In this document: in pieces, positions 7,712-17,113 of the stretch
How positions within the stretch are numbered: the stretch's first letter is position 1
Layout: each line of letters opens with the position of its first letter
Source: Thalassospira lucentensis
Lineage (GTDB): Bacteria > Pseudomonadota > Alphaproteobacteria > Rhodospirillales > Thalassospiraceae
Direction: 5' to 3'
DNA length: 64,000 nucleotides
Assembly: GCF_032921865.1 (NCBI RefSeq)
Contig: NZ_CP136684.1
Coordinates: 664,501-728,500, forward strand
Program-made: the position numbers and the translations under genes
Notes under the pieces: generated by a model
Databases searched by the model: none
The model's input: the letters and a program-made list of their open reading frames with translations, nothing else
What the model was told of the DNA's origin: nothing

Positions 7712-9175
7712 ATGAATTCTATTACCACAGTCGGCAAGCCGACCTCCAGCAACAATTTCTTCACTGGCACCTTCTATCTCACTATCGCAGGTAAACTGGT
7801 CGAAGCAAAGAACACCTTTGACGTCATCAACCCGTCAACAGGCAAAGTTTTCGCCAAGGCACCTGCCGCCAGTGCCGAGCAGCTTGACGATGCAATCGCA
7901 GCGGCCAAAGCCGCCTTCAAGGACTGGTCCGCGCTCAGCTATGACGCACGTCAGGTCTATTTGAATTCCTATGCTGATGCACTTCAGGAAAATCGTGACG
8001 ATCTGGTCCGCCTCTTGACTCTGGAGCAGGGTAAGCCGCTCGAAACGATGGCTGCACCCGAGGTTGATCAGGCGATTTCGTATATCCGCCAGATTGCCAA
8101 CCGTCGCGTTCCCGTCGAAATCGTCGAGGAAAACGACTCTCACATCGTCGAACTCCACCACGTTCCTCTTGGCGTTGTCGGCGGTATTACACCTTGGAAC
8201 TTCCCGGTATTGCTCGCCTTGTGGAAGATTGCACCAGCACTGATCACCGGTAATACATTCGTGCTCAAGCCGACACCTTTCACGCCACTGACTGCGCTGC
8301 GTTTCGGTGAAATCGCCCAAAGCGTCCTTCCGGCAGGCGTGCTGTCTGTCGTAACGGGTCTTGATGAACTTGGTCCGCAACTGACCAATCACCCGGATAT
8401 CGCGAAGATCAGCTTTACGGGGTCAACCGAAACCGGCAAGCACGTCCTTCGTGCAGCAGCGGGAACGGTCAAACGCGTAACCCTGGAATTGGGTGGCAAC
8501 GATGCAGCCATTGTTCTGCCCGACGCCGATTACAAAACGATCATTCCCCAACTCTTCTGGGGAGCACTAGGCCATCAGGGACAGTGGTGCGTAGGCATTA
8601 AACGTCTTTACGTGCACCGCTCGTTCCATGCCGACTTCGTGAAAGCATTTGTCGACTATGCCAAAACGGTAAAAGTTGGCGATGGTCTCGATCCGGAAGT
8701 TGGTGTCGGTCCGGTCCAGAACAAGATGCAGTTCGACAAACTGAAAACCTTCCTCGACGACATCAAGGCCAATGGCCAGAAGATCGTCCTCGGCGGCGAA
8801 ATCGACGAAAACCAGTCAGGGTATTTCTTCCCGATCACTGTCGTTGATAATCCGCCTGAAGACAGCAAAATCGTTCAGGAAGAACAGTTTGGCCCGATCG
8901 TTCCGATCATCGCATATGACGATGTGGACGACGCAGTGAACCGCGCAAACGACTCAATCTGGGGTCTTGGCGGTTCGGTCTGGGGTCGCGACACCAAGGC
9001 TGCGGTCGAAGTCGCCAACCGGATTGAAGCCGGCATGGTCTGGGTCAACGAGATCCACACCCAGGGCGTTGATATCCCGTTTGGCGGCGTCAAACAGTCG
9101 GGCATTGGCACCGAGCAGGGCCATGAAGGCCGCCTGCTCTTTACGAACCCGAAGACTGTATTGATCCACAAATAA
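7712..9175 (+). CDS. NAD(P)-dependent aldehyde dehydrogenase
   Basis: The 487-residue protein is an aldehyde dehydrogenase with the cofactor segment ITPWNFPVLLALWKIAPAL, the FTGSTETGKHV turn, the general-base region LELGGND and the nucleophilic Cys in GHQGQWCVG. It oxidises aldehydes to acids; the substrate is not predictable. The ATG at 7712 is chosen over an upstream in-frame start at 7634 because AAGGAG precedes it at nine bases. It fits the electrophile-stress cluster as the enzyme removing aldehydes. Confidence 0.93.
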   Translation: MNSITTVGKPTSSNNFFTGTFYLTIAGKLVEAKNTFDVINPSTGKVFAKAPAASAEQLDDAIAAAKAAFKDWSALSYDARQVYLNSYADALQENRDDLVRLLTLEQGKPLETMAAPEVDQAISYIRQIANRRVPVEIVEENDSHIVELHHVPLGVVGGITPWNFPVLLALWKIAPALITGNTFVLKPTPFTPLTALRFGEIAQSVLPAGVLSVVTGLDELGPQLTNHPDIAKISFTGSTETGKHVLRAAAGTVKRVTLELGGNDAAIVLPDADYKTIIPQLFWGALGHQGQWCVGIKRLYVHRSFHADFVKAFVDYAKTVKVGDGLDPEVGVGPVQNKMQFDKLKTFLDDIKANGQKIVLGGEIDENQSGYFFPITVVDNPPEDSKIVQEEQFGPIVPIIAYDDVDDAVNRANDSIWGLGGSVWGRDTKAAVEVANRIEAGMVWVNEIHTQGVDIPFGGVKQSGIGTEQGHEGRLLFTNPKTVLIHK

Positions 9176-9188
9176 GTGGTTTCTCCCC

Positions 9189-9214
9189 AGGACGGCTCCA
9201 GCAGGAGCCGTCCT
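9189..9214 (+). terminator. Strong hairpin after the aldehyde dehydrogenase gene
   Basis: AGGACGGCTCC and GGAGCCGTCCT form a perfect 11 bp stem with the loop AGCA. It starts 13 bp after the stop codon. No U-run follows, so termination may be partial, or the hairpin protects the upstream mRNA. Confidence 0.5.
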
Positions 9215-9315
9215 GTACGGGACCCCCATCATCTTTCCGAAAACAACGGCTCCCGAACCCTTTCGTTCAGAGCGAGGGCGGTACTACGCCCGCACAGATG
9301 AGATGGAGCTATAAA

Positions 9316-10464
9316 ATGACTTCCAATCAAGTTTACTTCAAACAGGTAAAGTTAGGCCGTCATAAACTTACCAACCGTATCGTGCTTCCACCCCTAACCC
9401 GCCAACGTGCGGCCCAGCCGGGTGACACAGCAACCGATCTCATGGCCGAATATTACCGTCAGCGCGCAAGTGCCGGCTTCATGGTAACCGAAGGCACCCA
9501 GATTGAGCCGCGTGGGCAGGGCTATTCCTGGACACCTGGCATTTACACCAAAGAACAGATCAACGGATGGCGCAAGGTCACGAATGCTGTGCATGAAGAA
9601 GGTGGCGTCATCTTCGCACAGCTCTGGCATGTCGGACGTGTCTCGCACAATGCGCTTCAGCCCAATGGCGAAGCGCCGGTAGCGCCATCGGCGATCACAC
9701 CGCAAAAGGTGAAAGCATTTATCGAAACAGCACCCGGTGAAGGTAAGCTCGTCTTGCCACCACAGCCTCGCGAACTGAGCGTAGCAGAGATCAAGGAGCT
9801 GGTGGGTTTATACGCCCAAGCTGCGCGCAATGCGATTGAGGCCGGCTTTGACGGTGTAGAACTGCACTGTGCAAATGGCTATCTGATCAATCAGTTCATC
9901 TCCGAGCATGCCAATACCCGTACCGACGAATATGGCGGTTCGCTGGAGAACCGGCTTCGTTTCCTGCGCGAGATTGTCGATGCAGTTGTCGATGTGGTTG
10001 GTGCGGATCGAATGGGTGTGCGTTTCACACCACTGTTTGAGACCACCGATCAGGACCGCGTCTATATCGGTCTCGTCGAGACAGATCCGCACAACACCTA
10101 TATCGAGGCAATCAAAATACTCGAAAATGCTGGTGTCGCCTATCTGTCCATTGCCGAAGCTGACTGGGAAAATGCGCCCGATCTGCCGGTAACCTTCCGT
10201 CAGGCAGTGCGTGACACTTATTCCGGCCGTGTCATCTATGCCGGAAAGTATACGGTCGAACGCGGCGCACGCCTGTTGGAGACCGGCCTGGCAGATATGA
10301 TCGCATTTGGCCGCACTTTCATTGCCAATCCAGATCTGCCTGCACGTATCGCCAACAACTGGCCACTGAACCAGCTTGACCCCGCCACACTTTATGGTGG
10401 TGCCGAAAAAGGGTTCACCGACTACCCGACTTACAAGGCCCCGGCACTCAAAACCGCCATTTGA
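9316..10464 (+). CDS. Old yellow enzyme family alkene reductase (NemA-like)
   Basis: This 382-residue flavoprotein belongs to the old yellow enzyme family, FMN-dependent reductases of activated C=C bonds (N-ethylmaleimide, quinones, nitro esters). Seen in order are the FMN-barrel start RIVLPPLTRQRA, the substrate-binding pair in ELHCANGYLINQFI, the ENRLRFL helix and the phosphate-binding FGRTFIANPDLP. ATG 9316 with GGAG upstream is chosen over 9298. Next to a NemR-like TetR gene it reproduces the nemRA pairing of E. coli, with more genes added. Confidence 0.93.
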   Translation: MTSNQVYFKQVKLGRHKLTNRIVLPPLTRQRAAQPGDTATDLMAEYYRQRASAGFMVTEGTQIEPRGQGYSWTPGIYTKEQINGWRKVTNAVHEEGGVIFAQLWHVGRVSHNALQPNGEAPVAPSAITPQKVKAFIETAPGEGKLVLPPQPRELSVAEIKELVGLYAQAARNAIEAGFDGVELHCANGYLINQFISEHANTRTDEYGGSLENRLRFLREIVDAVVDVVGADRMGVRFTPLFETTDQDRVYIGLVETDPHNTYIEAIKILENAGVAYLSIAEADWENAPDLPVTFRQAVRDTYSGRVIYAGKYTVERGARLLETGLADMIAFGRTFIANPDLPARIANNWPLNQLDPATLYGGAEKGFTDYPTYKAPALKTAI

Positions 10465-10470
10465 CATATC

Positions 10471-10520
10471 CCTGTCAATGAGCCGCACCCCAGAGATTCT
10501 GGCGACAGCTCATTGACGGG
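10471..10520 (+). other. Stem-loop between the old yellow enzyme and SDR genes
   Basis: CCTGTCAATGAGC (10471-10483) pairs with GCTCATTGACGGG (10508-10520), 13 bp with one G-T pair, enclosing 24 bases. No T-tract follows. It is the third large hairpin between genes of this cluster. Confidence 0.5.
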
Positions 10521-10568
10521 CTATTCCCCAAACAAGCCCCCCACGCACACATGAAGACGGAAATCAAA

Positions 10569-11309
10569 ATGAACGAAGGAATCAAAGGAAAAGTCGTCCT
10601 GATAACCGGTGGCAGCACCGGTCTGGGCGCTGTAACCGCACAATTGCTTGCTGAACGCGGCGCCAAGGTTGCTGTCGCAGCCCGCCGGAAGGACAAGCTT
10701 GATAATGTCGTAGCCGAGATTGAGGCAGCCGGCGGCATTGCCAAAGCCTATACACTGGACGTGACCGACAAGCACCAGGTCGAGGCTGTGGTTGCGAATG
10801 TGGTCACCGACTTTGGAAAACTCGACGTATTGATCAACAATGCCGGGCTCATGCCGATCCGCCCCATGTCGGAAGCAAACACCGATGAATGGGATCAGAT
10901 GATCGATGTGAACCTCAAAGGCGTTCTTTACGGTATTGCGGCCGCACTGCCACGTTTTCTTGCACAGGAAAGCGGCCATATCATCAATTTGAGTTCTGTC
11001 GCAGGCGTTAAGGTATTTGCACCGGGCGGGACTGTTTATTCAGGCACCAAGTTCGCGGTCAGCGCGATCTCCGAAGGCCTGCGCCAGGAAGTCGGCGAAA
11101 AAGTACGCGTGACCTCAATTGAGCCGGGTGCAGTTGAGAGCGATCTCAAACTTGGCACGTCGGGGACCGCCAAAGACACCGTACTTGATTTTTACAAGAA
11201 CGCCATTCCTGCGTCGTCGGTCGCGCGTGCGATTGCATTTGCTATCGAACAACCCGCAGACGTCGACATCAATGCAATCGAGCTGCGGCCAACCAGCCAG
11301 CAGTTCTAA
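10569..11309 (+). CDS. Short-chain dehydrogenase/reductase
   Basis: A classical SDR of 246 residues with the dinucleotide motif TGGSTGLG, the NNAG motif, the active-site serine in INLSSVAG and the catalytic YSGTKFA (Tyr-x-x-x-Lys). It oxidises or reduces alcohol/carbonyl substrates with NAD(P)H; the substrate is unknown. The ATG at 10569 is preferred to 10551 because a GGA site lies at a suitable distance. It is probably part of the TetR-controlled set. Confidence 0.9.
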   Translation: MNEGIKGKVVLITGGSTGLGAVTAQLLAERGAKVAVAARRKDKLDNVVAEIEAAGGIAKAYTLDVTDKHQVEAVVANVVTDFGKLDVLINNAGLMPIRPMSEANTDEWDQMIDVNLKGVLYGIAAALPRFLAQESGHIINLSSVAGVKVFAPGGTVYSGTKFAVSAISEGLRQEVGEKVRVTSIEPGAVESDLKLGTSGTAKDTVLDFYKNAIPASSVARAIAFAIEQPADVDINAIELRPTSQQF

Positions 11310-11372
11310 AACGGTAACCGGCGTGTCGGTGTCATCACGCCGCCTTTCAGTATTGAGTGATTGGAACGCAAG

Positions 11373-12698
11373 ATGTCAGTGACCCCGAACGTCGTCAGGA
11401 GCACAGAGTTAGGTGCTCCTGCGTCTCCCCCCCTTCCTCCGTTCACCGTTACCGAAGAGGCACCCGGCATTGTGCCGGCTGCACGAATCCCGCTTGGTAT
11501 CGGCATTGTCTGCCTGGTCCTTATCGCGCTGGGACTGCGGCCCGCGATCGTGTCAATCGGCCCCATCCTCCCAGATATGATCAATGACTTTGCACTTTCA
11601 CATACCCAGGCATCGTTGCTGACCGCCATTCCCACGTTATTAATGGGGCTGCTCGCACTGCCGACACCTTGGCTTTCCCGTCGCTTCGGCCGGGATCGTG
11701 CAATCATTGCTGCCCTTTTCTTGCTTGCAGTAGCAACCGCCGGCCGGGCTGTTTCGGAATCGACAACCGTCCTGTTTATTGCAACCGCGGCTGTCGGCGT
11801 GGGCATTGCGATCGCCGGCGCGCTCGCACCCGGTTTTGTCAAGGAAAGCTTTCCCAGCCGGGTTGCCATGCTGATGGGAATCTATGCCATGGCCTTGTCG
11901 CTGGGCAGTACGTTTGCAGCCAGTGCGACCGGTATTCTGACCGATCTTTTCGGATCCTGGCGTGTACCTGCCGGGGCTTGGGCCATACCGGCAATCCTTG
12001 GTGTCATTGCCTGGCTCCATGTTGAAAGGCGCGGCACAAAGTCTCTCCGACTGAAGACAAAAATATCCAGTGCAAAGTTGCCGGTGCGCAACCGTACGGC
12101 TTGGTTTGTTGCCACGTTCTTTGCCCTCAATAATGTGATGTTCTACAGCTATATATCCTGGATCGCGCCAGTCTATGTCGACCTTGGACATTCCGCGTCA
12201 TCAGCCGGCGTGATACTGGCCTGCTTTACCTTGGCATTTATGTCTGCAAACCCGTTATTCGGCGCAATTAGCCGTAACGAAGACAGGCGCGTATACCTTG
12301 GACTGGGAGCCGCTATCAGCCTGACAGGTGCCATCTGGATCGCCGTTGCACCCGATGGTTTCCCACTGGTTGCCATTTCACTCGCCGCATTCGGCACTGG
12401 CGGTGCTTTCACGCTCTCAATGACCTTGCCGCTCGACAATGCCCAGACAGACGGCGAGGCAACGTCCTGGAACGCTTTTGTCATGACGGTAAGCTATCTT
12501 GTCGGCGCGACCGGACCGGTGCTTGTTGGTTTTCTGCGCGACCTGACCGGTAGTTTCGATATGCCTATGTGGGTTCTTGTCGCTGTGAGTGCGGCGATGC
12601 TCGCGACGACACCACTTCTTCGGCCATATCACCATCGCCAGACTGCCAAGGACAGCCTGATTCAAATTAATTTCGAACAACATGGAGAGCCAAAATGA
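11373..12698 (+). CDS. MFS transporter, CynX/NimT-like
   Basis: A major facilitator of 441 residues with about twelve hydrophobic helices. The signature ALGLRPAIVSIGPILPDMI followed by LLTAIPTLLMGLLALPTPWLSRRFGRDRA matches the cyanate/nitroimidazole (CynX/NimT, YycB) branch of the MFS. An export or uptake direction cannot be assigned; export of a toxic product fits the cluster. Its stop overlaps the next start (ATGA). The frame opens at a TTG (11361) but ATG 11373 is the probable start. Confidence 0.88.
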   Translation: MSVTPNVVRSTELGAPASPPLPPFTVTEEAPGIVPAARIPLGIGIVCLVLIALGLRPAIVSIGPILPDMINDFALSHTQASLLTAIPTLLMGLLALPTPWLSRRFGRDRAIIAALFLLAVATAGRAVSESTTVLFIATAAVGVGIAIAGALAPGFVKESFPSRVAMLMGIYAMALSLGSTFAASATGILTDLFGSWRVPAGAWAIPAILGVIAWLHVERRGTKSLRLKTKISSAKLPVRNRTAWFVATFFALNNVMFYSYISWIAPVYVDLGHSASSAGVILACFTLAFMSANPLFGAISRNEDRRVYLGLGAAISLTGAIWIAVAPDGFPLVAISLAAFGTGGAFTLSMTLPLDNAQTDGEATSWNAFVMTVSYLVGATGPVLVGFLRDLTGSFDMPMWVLVAVSAAMLATTPLLRPYHHRQTAKDSLIQINFEQHGEPK

Positions 12699-13360
12699 AG
12701 ATATTTATCATCGGTGTTGCTGGTGGTGTTGGTCTTCGGATAGCAGAACAGCTTGTCAAATCGGGTGATGCCCCCTTGGGTCTCGTTAGGAAACCTGAGC
12801 AGGCGGAGGCCCTGGCCGCTAACGACATTCAGACGACAATGGGCGACTTGGTCGCGATGTCCGTCAACGAACTGGCCGAAAAAATGCTTGGATTTGATGC
12901 TGTTATCTTCAGCGCAGGTGCAGGCGGCAAAGGAGGCCCCGAGGCAAGAACACAAGTTGATGGCAGCGGACCAGGCAAGGTGGCTACCGCAGCAAAACAG
13001 GCAGGTATACGCCGCTTCATACTGGTTTCGGTCTTTCCTGAAGCTTGGCGTGAACGCCACATGAATGAGTCGTTCGAACATTACATGGTCGAGAAAAAAC
13101 GAGCAGAGACCGAATTGGTGCTCACTGATCTTGATTGGTTAATCGTGCGTCCCTCTGCACTGACGAACGAGCCTGGCACAGGACGCGTCGATCTTGGCTT
13201 GGCCAAAATCCACACCCAGATCGCCCGAGACGACCTTGCGACAACGATTACCGCGCTACTACGAACCCCTGACCTTAATCGGGAGATCATCGAAGTAACC
13301 GGTGGAAATGTTGCAATCGAAGCTGCAATTGACACGTTCAAGAATACCAGACGCCGGTAG
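12695..13360 (+). CDS. NAD(P)H-binding protein, atypical SDR
   Basis: The 221-residue product begins with the Rossmann motif MKIFIIGVAGGVGLRIAEQL, has VIFSAGAGG and FILVSVF strands, and belongs to the NAD(P)H-binding atypical SDR group (YwnB/NmrA-like). It lacks an obvious Tyr-x-x-x-Lys pair apart from HYMVEKKRAE, which could serve. It overlaps the transporter gene by four bases and is the last gene of the cluster. Confidence 0.85.
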   Translation: MKIFIIGVAGGVGLRIAEQLVKSGDAPLGLVRKPEQAEALAANDIQTTMGDLVAMSVNELAEKMLGFDAVIFSAGAGGKGGPEARTQVDGSGPGKVATAAKQAGIRRFILVSVFPEAWRERHMNESFEHYMVEKKRAETELVLTDLDWLIVRPSALTNEPGTGRVDLGLAKIHTQIARDDLATTITALLRTPDLNREIIEVTGGNVAIEAAIDTFKNTRRR

Positions 13361-13833
13361 GAGACAGAAACCTTCGGATGGTCAAAGCGTTTGCTTCAGG
13401 TTTCCAATGGCCCTTTCATACTCAACAGGCAAGGCCAATTGCGCGAGATGATGACAGTCAACGTTTGGTATCGTGCGAGAATGGCTTTGTGAAAAATCCG
13501 CGCCTGTCCGGGACAAAAATTGTTGTTTGACGGTTTTTGTCCCGGCAGGGAACGGTTTCGATGAGCCCTGGCGTTAACCGACTTTCGCAGTCAATTTTCC
13601 GCTATTACCCCACCCCAAAATAGCTTCCGGAAGTTTTCCGGAATTTCTTCAAAACCTTCGACGAATTGCTCGCTATATTTAAGGGGCTGAGCTGCCAGCT
13701 GCATGGAGAGTTCGAGGCTCAGTAAAGGCAAGCGCGGGCAGGGCGCATGGTATTTAGAATGAGCTACTCGTTTTCCCAAATAGGCTCAATCCTGCATTGA
13801 TACATTATTATTTCTGAGATTTACCTCTACGAC
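13361..13833. other. Intergenic region with one large inverted repeat, no supported gene
   Basis: CCGGGACAAAAA (13508-13519) and TTTTTGTCCCGG (13534-13545) form a perfect 12 bp dyad around 14 bases, extended by CTG/CAG with one bulge to 13504-13548. It lies between the convergent NAD(P)-binding and LysR genes and may act as a bidirectional terminator or be a mobile-element relic. The rest shows nothing that I can support. Confidence 0.45.
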
Positions 13834-14781
13834 TTAGTCAGAGATTTGCGGTAAACCTCGATTTCTTCCCTCAAGACATGGGTTTTGTTCGAGATGCTCA
13901 ATCAGCATTTCGGTAAGGACTTGAACTTTTCGGACAGGATGCTGGCCAGGTGGCCGGACAACATATGCCGCCGCCGGTGGCGGGGGATAGCTTGTCATGA
14001 CCGGAATCAGGGTACCGGATCTTAAATATTCACAGATCAAGCTGTCAGGAAGGTACGCAAGGCCCAGCCCGGCGGTTGCCGCAGCGGTAAGAGCGATGCC
14101 GTTGTCAGATTTGAAGCGTCCCTGAGGTTGCACCGAGATGATCCTGTCGCAATCCATAAATTTCCAGGACTCTGTTCCCTGCATAAGGGCCTGATGCCCT
14201 ATGAGTTCTTTGGGTGTTTCCGGCGCTCCATGTGTCTCGATGTAAGACGGGCTTGCGACAAGTTTTAAATGGATAGGGCCAATACGCTTAGCGAGCAAGT
14301 TGGAATTTTCAAGGTGGCCCACCCGGATCGCGCAATCAAAACCTTCGGCGATAAGGTCAGCAAAACGGTCGCTGTAGGAAGCATGAAGCTGAAGCTGGGG
14401 ATAGCGTTGCGCCATCTTCGCAAGAACGGGTGCAAAATGTGTTGGTCCCAATGAGAGCGGCATGGCAATTCTTAGGCGCCCCCGAATATCCCCCGTGGGC
14501 ATGATCGTATCCCTCGCAATTTCGATTTCGGCACTCACCTTTGCGGCGTGTTCGCGAAATGCAACCCCGGGCTCGGTGAGGGCAGCCCCTCTTGTTGTTC
14601 GGGCAAGAAGCTGCACACCAAGCGCTGCTTCAAGCCGAAAGAGCCTGCGACTGACAATTGATTTGGATATGCCGAGCCGCCGTGCAGCGGGCGAAACGCC
14701 TCCCGCATCGGCAACTACGACGAATGTTTCTATGTCTTCTATATTCAACTTGGCGTTCTCTATTTCACGACACAGCAGCAC
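13834..14781 (-). CDS. LysR-family regulator (paralogue of the gene at 16082)
   Basis: A LysR-type regulator of about 315 residues with the N-terminal winged helix-turn-helix (VSPAARRLGISKSIVSRRLFRLE) and a substrate-binding-like effector domain (LRIAMPLSLGPTHFAPVLAKMA). It is closely similar along its length to the LysR at 16082-16999, including KSDNGIALTAAA and SYPPPPAAAYVVRPPG, so the two arose by duplication. It is downstream of pirin on the same strand. The start is uncertain because both paralogues have short divergent leaders. Confidence 0.9.
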   Translation of the reverse strand: MLLCREIENAKLNIEDIETFVVVADAGGVSPAARRLGISKSIVSRRLFRLEAALGVQLLARTTRGAALTEPGVAFREHAAKVSAEIEIARDTIMPTGDIRGRLRIAMPLSLGPTHFAPVLAKMAQRYPQLQLHASYSDRFADLIAEGFDCAIRVGHLENSNLLAKRIGPIHLKLVASPSYIETHGAPETPKELIGHQALMQGTESWKFMDCDRIISVQPQGRFKSDNGIALTAAATAGLGLAYLPDSLICEYLRSGTLIPVMTSYPPPPAAAYVVRPPGQHPVRKVQVLTEMLIEHLEQNPCLEGRNRGLPQISD

Positions 14782-14940
14782 GTCACAGTATGTTGATTTA
14801 CTCCGCGCGAAACTGAGCGTATCAATCTCATAGATGTACAGCGGTTACTGGTTGTGATCTCAGAAAAAGACATTTCGAAATGAGTGTTAAAGAAACCTCG
14901 GACCGACTTGGCTGTCTTTGAGGTATTTCTTCAATGATGC

Positions 14941-15876
14941 TCAAGCCGGCATGGGGATGTACTCATCACGATCATTGAGAGGGAGATCGAAACGTCCTTT
15001 GCCCCAGTTTGCTGCGCGCCATTCGGCTTTGGCTTCTTCGATACGCTCTTTTGACGAGGCAACGAAGTTCCACCAGATGTAACGTGGCCCCTCAAGGGTG
15101 GAGCCGCCGAGGATCATGATCCGAGCACCTTTCTCACCGGCCGAGACGGTGATTTTGTCTCCTGGACGGAAGACCATCATTTGAGATGATTGATACTCCT
15201 GTCCAGCTATCAATATTGAGCCTTCGACGATGTAGATCCCTCTGTCCTCGTGATTATCGGGCAAAGGCAATCGACCTCCTGCTTCGAGCATCACATCGGC
15301 GTAAAAGGTCTCGGAGAGCATTGTCGCAGGCGCAACCTTGCCATAGGCGTTGCCGAGAATTAGTCGAAGCTTGACGCCCGAATCCTCGATTATTGGCAGC
15401 GTCTCTTTATTATGGTGTTCGAATGTCGGGGCTATATCCTCGTACTGATCTGGTAGTGCGAGCCAAGTCTGTATCCCGAACAAACTGTTGGGCCCAGACC
15501 GGGCTTGCGCTGAAGTCCGCTCTGAGTGGGATACACCGCGCCCGGCAACCATCCAGTTCAACTCACCGGGACGGATGATCTGGTCTGCCCCTGTACTATC
15601 CCGATGATGGAAATCACCGCGGAAAAGATACGTTACTGTGCCAAGACCGATATGCGGGTGTGGTCTTACATCAACACCTAGGCCGGTCAGAAATTCTGCC
15701 GGTCCCGCCTGATCAAAGAAGATGAAGGGTCCCACCATCTGCCGCTTTGGTGCAGGCAAGGCGCGACGAACCTCAAAACCGCCAAGATCTCTTGCGCGCG
15801 GGACAATAAGTGTCTCAATCGCCCCAGTATCTACATCATCGGGGCAGCCCGGTTGCAATGCGGGGTTCCAACTCAT
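14941..15876 (-). CDS. Pirin family protein
   Basis: A 311-residue bicupin of the pirin family. The metal ligands are visible in the N-terminal cupin (RPHPHIGLGTVTYLF, then HRD), and the second cupin contains GGRLPLPDNHEDRGIYIVEG. Bacterial pirins are quercetin dioxygenase-like or regulate metabolism. The ATG at 15876 follows AAGGAGT at nine bases and replaces an upstream open start at 15933. It lies between two paralogous LysR genes, one of which may control it. Confidence 0.92.
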   Translation of the reverse strand: MSWNPALQPGCPDDVDTGAIETLIVPRARDLGGFEVRRALPAPKRQMVGPFIFFDQAGPAEFLTGLGVDVRPHPHIGLGTVTYLFRGDFHHRDSTGADQIIRPGELNWMVAGRGVSHSERTSAQARSGPNSLFGIQTWLALPDQYEDIAPTFEHHNKETLPIIEDSGVKLRLILGNAYGKVAPATMLSETFYADVMLEAGGRLPLPDNHEDRGIYIVEGSILIAGQEYQSSQMMVFRPGDKITVSAGEKGARIMILGGSTLEGPRYIWWNFVASSKERIEEAKAEWRAANWGKGRFDLPLNDRDEYIPMPA

Positions 15877-16081
15877 ACGCGCACTCCTTAGTCTGTACTT
15901 AGTGCCCTTACAGACCCAGCAGGCAAAATGCACTACCGATCAGAGGGATACCCCAGACTGGCGTATGTTTTTTCGCTCCGCTAGTCACGTTATGTGCTTA
16001 ACTGTGTCGCACGAAGTGGAATGTCTGCTCGGAATAAGACTGACCGAGATGACTGGGTTGGCGCTTGCTGGCTTGTCAGGG

Positions 16082-16999
16082 CTATTCTTCCCAGAGATGG
16101 GGATTGGACTGGACATGCTCAATCAGCATTTCGGTCAGTATGCGCACCTTGCGGTCCAGGTAACTTCCCGGTGGTCGCACCACAAAGCCCGCTCCCGATT
16201 TTGGGGGATATTGCGGCATCACCGGAACGAGGGCTCCGGAGACCAAGTATTCGTGGGTAAGGCAATTGGGAAGACATCCAATCCCAAGACCTTCTGCGGC
16301 AGCAGCGGTCAGTGCTATGCCATTGTCCGACTTGAAACGCCCTTGCGGCTGCACCGTGACGATTTTGTCACCGTCCATCAAATGCCACGCCTCGGTACCC
16401 TGTAAAACGGCTTGGTGAAGTACAATATCTTCGGGCGTTTCAGGTGCACCATACATCTCTATGTACGAGGGGCTTGCAACGAGCTTGCCATGAATGGGCG
16501 CAAACCGCTTTGCAATCAGGTTGGAGTCAGGAAGGTGGCCCAGCCGGATCGCGCAATCGAACCCCTCGGCGATAATATCTACGAAACGATCACTATAGCA
16601 GGCATTGATTTGAAGCTGGGGATGGCGTTGCGCCATTTTTGCAAGAACAGGGGCAAAGTGGGTCGGACCAAATGAAAGCGGCATGGCGATACGAAGCCGT
16701 CCGCAAAGCTCACCCGTTGGCAGCAGTGTGTCTTTCGCCAACTCTAATTCATCACAAATCCTCGCAGCATGTTCGCGAAATGTCGCTCCGGCCTCAGTAA
16801 GTGCCGCACCTCGGGTCGTACGTGCCAGAAGCTGGACACCAAGCGCCAATTCCAGACGTGAAAGTCGCCGACTGACGATTGATTTGGAGAGACCCAATCG
16901 ACGCGCGGCAGGAGAAATTCCCCCAGAGTCAGCAACTTCCACAAATGTTTCTAATTCTTCTATGTCCAATTTCGCGTTCCCTGTGCTGCGACACAGCAT
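16082..16999 (-). CDS. LysR-family regulator, divergent to an isochorismatase gene
   Basis: This LysR regulator (about 305 residues) has the helix-turn-helix ISPAARRLGLSKSIVSRRLSRLE and a C-terminal effector domain, and is a clear paralogue of the gene at 13834. The ATG at 16999 aligns with the MLLCR start of the paralogue; 17014 is also open. It is transcribed divergently from the hydrolase gene at 17114 with about 110 bp between, the classic arrangement for a LysR protein and its target. Confidence 0.9.
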   Translation of the reverse strand: MLCRSTGNAKLDIEELETFVEVADSGGISPAARRLGLSKSIVSRRLSRLELALGVQLLARTTRGAALTEAGATFREHAARICDELELAKDTLLPTGELCGRLRIAMPLSFGPTHFAPVLAKMAQRHPQLQINACYSDRFVDIIAEGFDCAIRLGHLPDSNLIAKRFAPIHGKLVASPSYIEMYGAPETPEDIVLHQAVLQGTEAWHLMDGDKIVTVQPQGRFKSDNGIALTAAAAEGLGIGCLPNCLTHEYLVSGALVPVMPQYPPKSGAGFVVRPPGSYLDRKVRILTEMLIEHVQSNPHLWEE

Positions 17000-17113
17000 A
17001 TCATATACGGGCACTAGTGTCTTATCCAGAGACCTGCGACTGTCGTTTCATAGGGCACCTAAAAATCCAGTTGAGCAAACCTGCCCTAATTACAAAAACA
17101 GAAGGGACAGCCT

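Noticed and set aside
9189..9214. Possible REP-type extragenic palindrome family
   Set aside because: The hairpins of the cluster share no sequence with one another, so they are not one repeat family.
13591..13779. 62-codon minus-strand frame between the stress cluster and the LysR gene
   Set aside because: No ribosome-binding site and no recognisable motif; composition is ordinary for chance frames.
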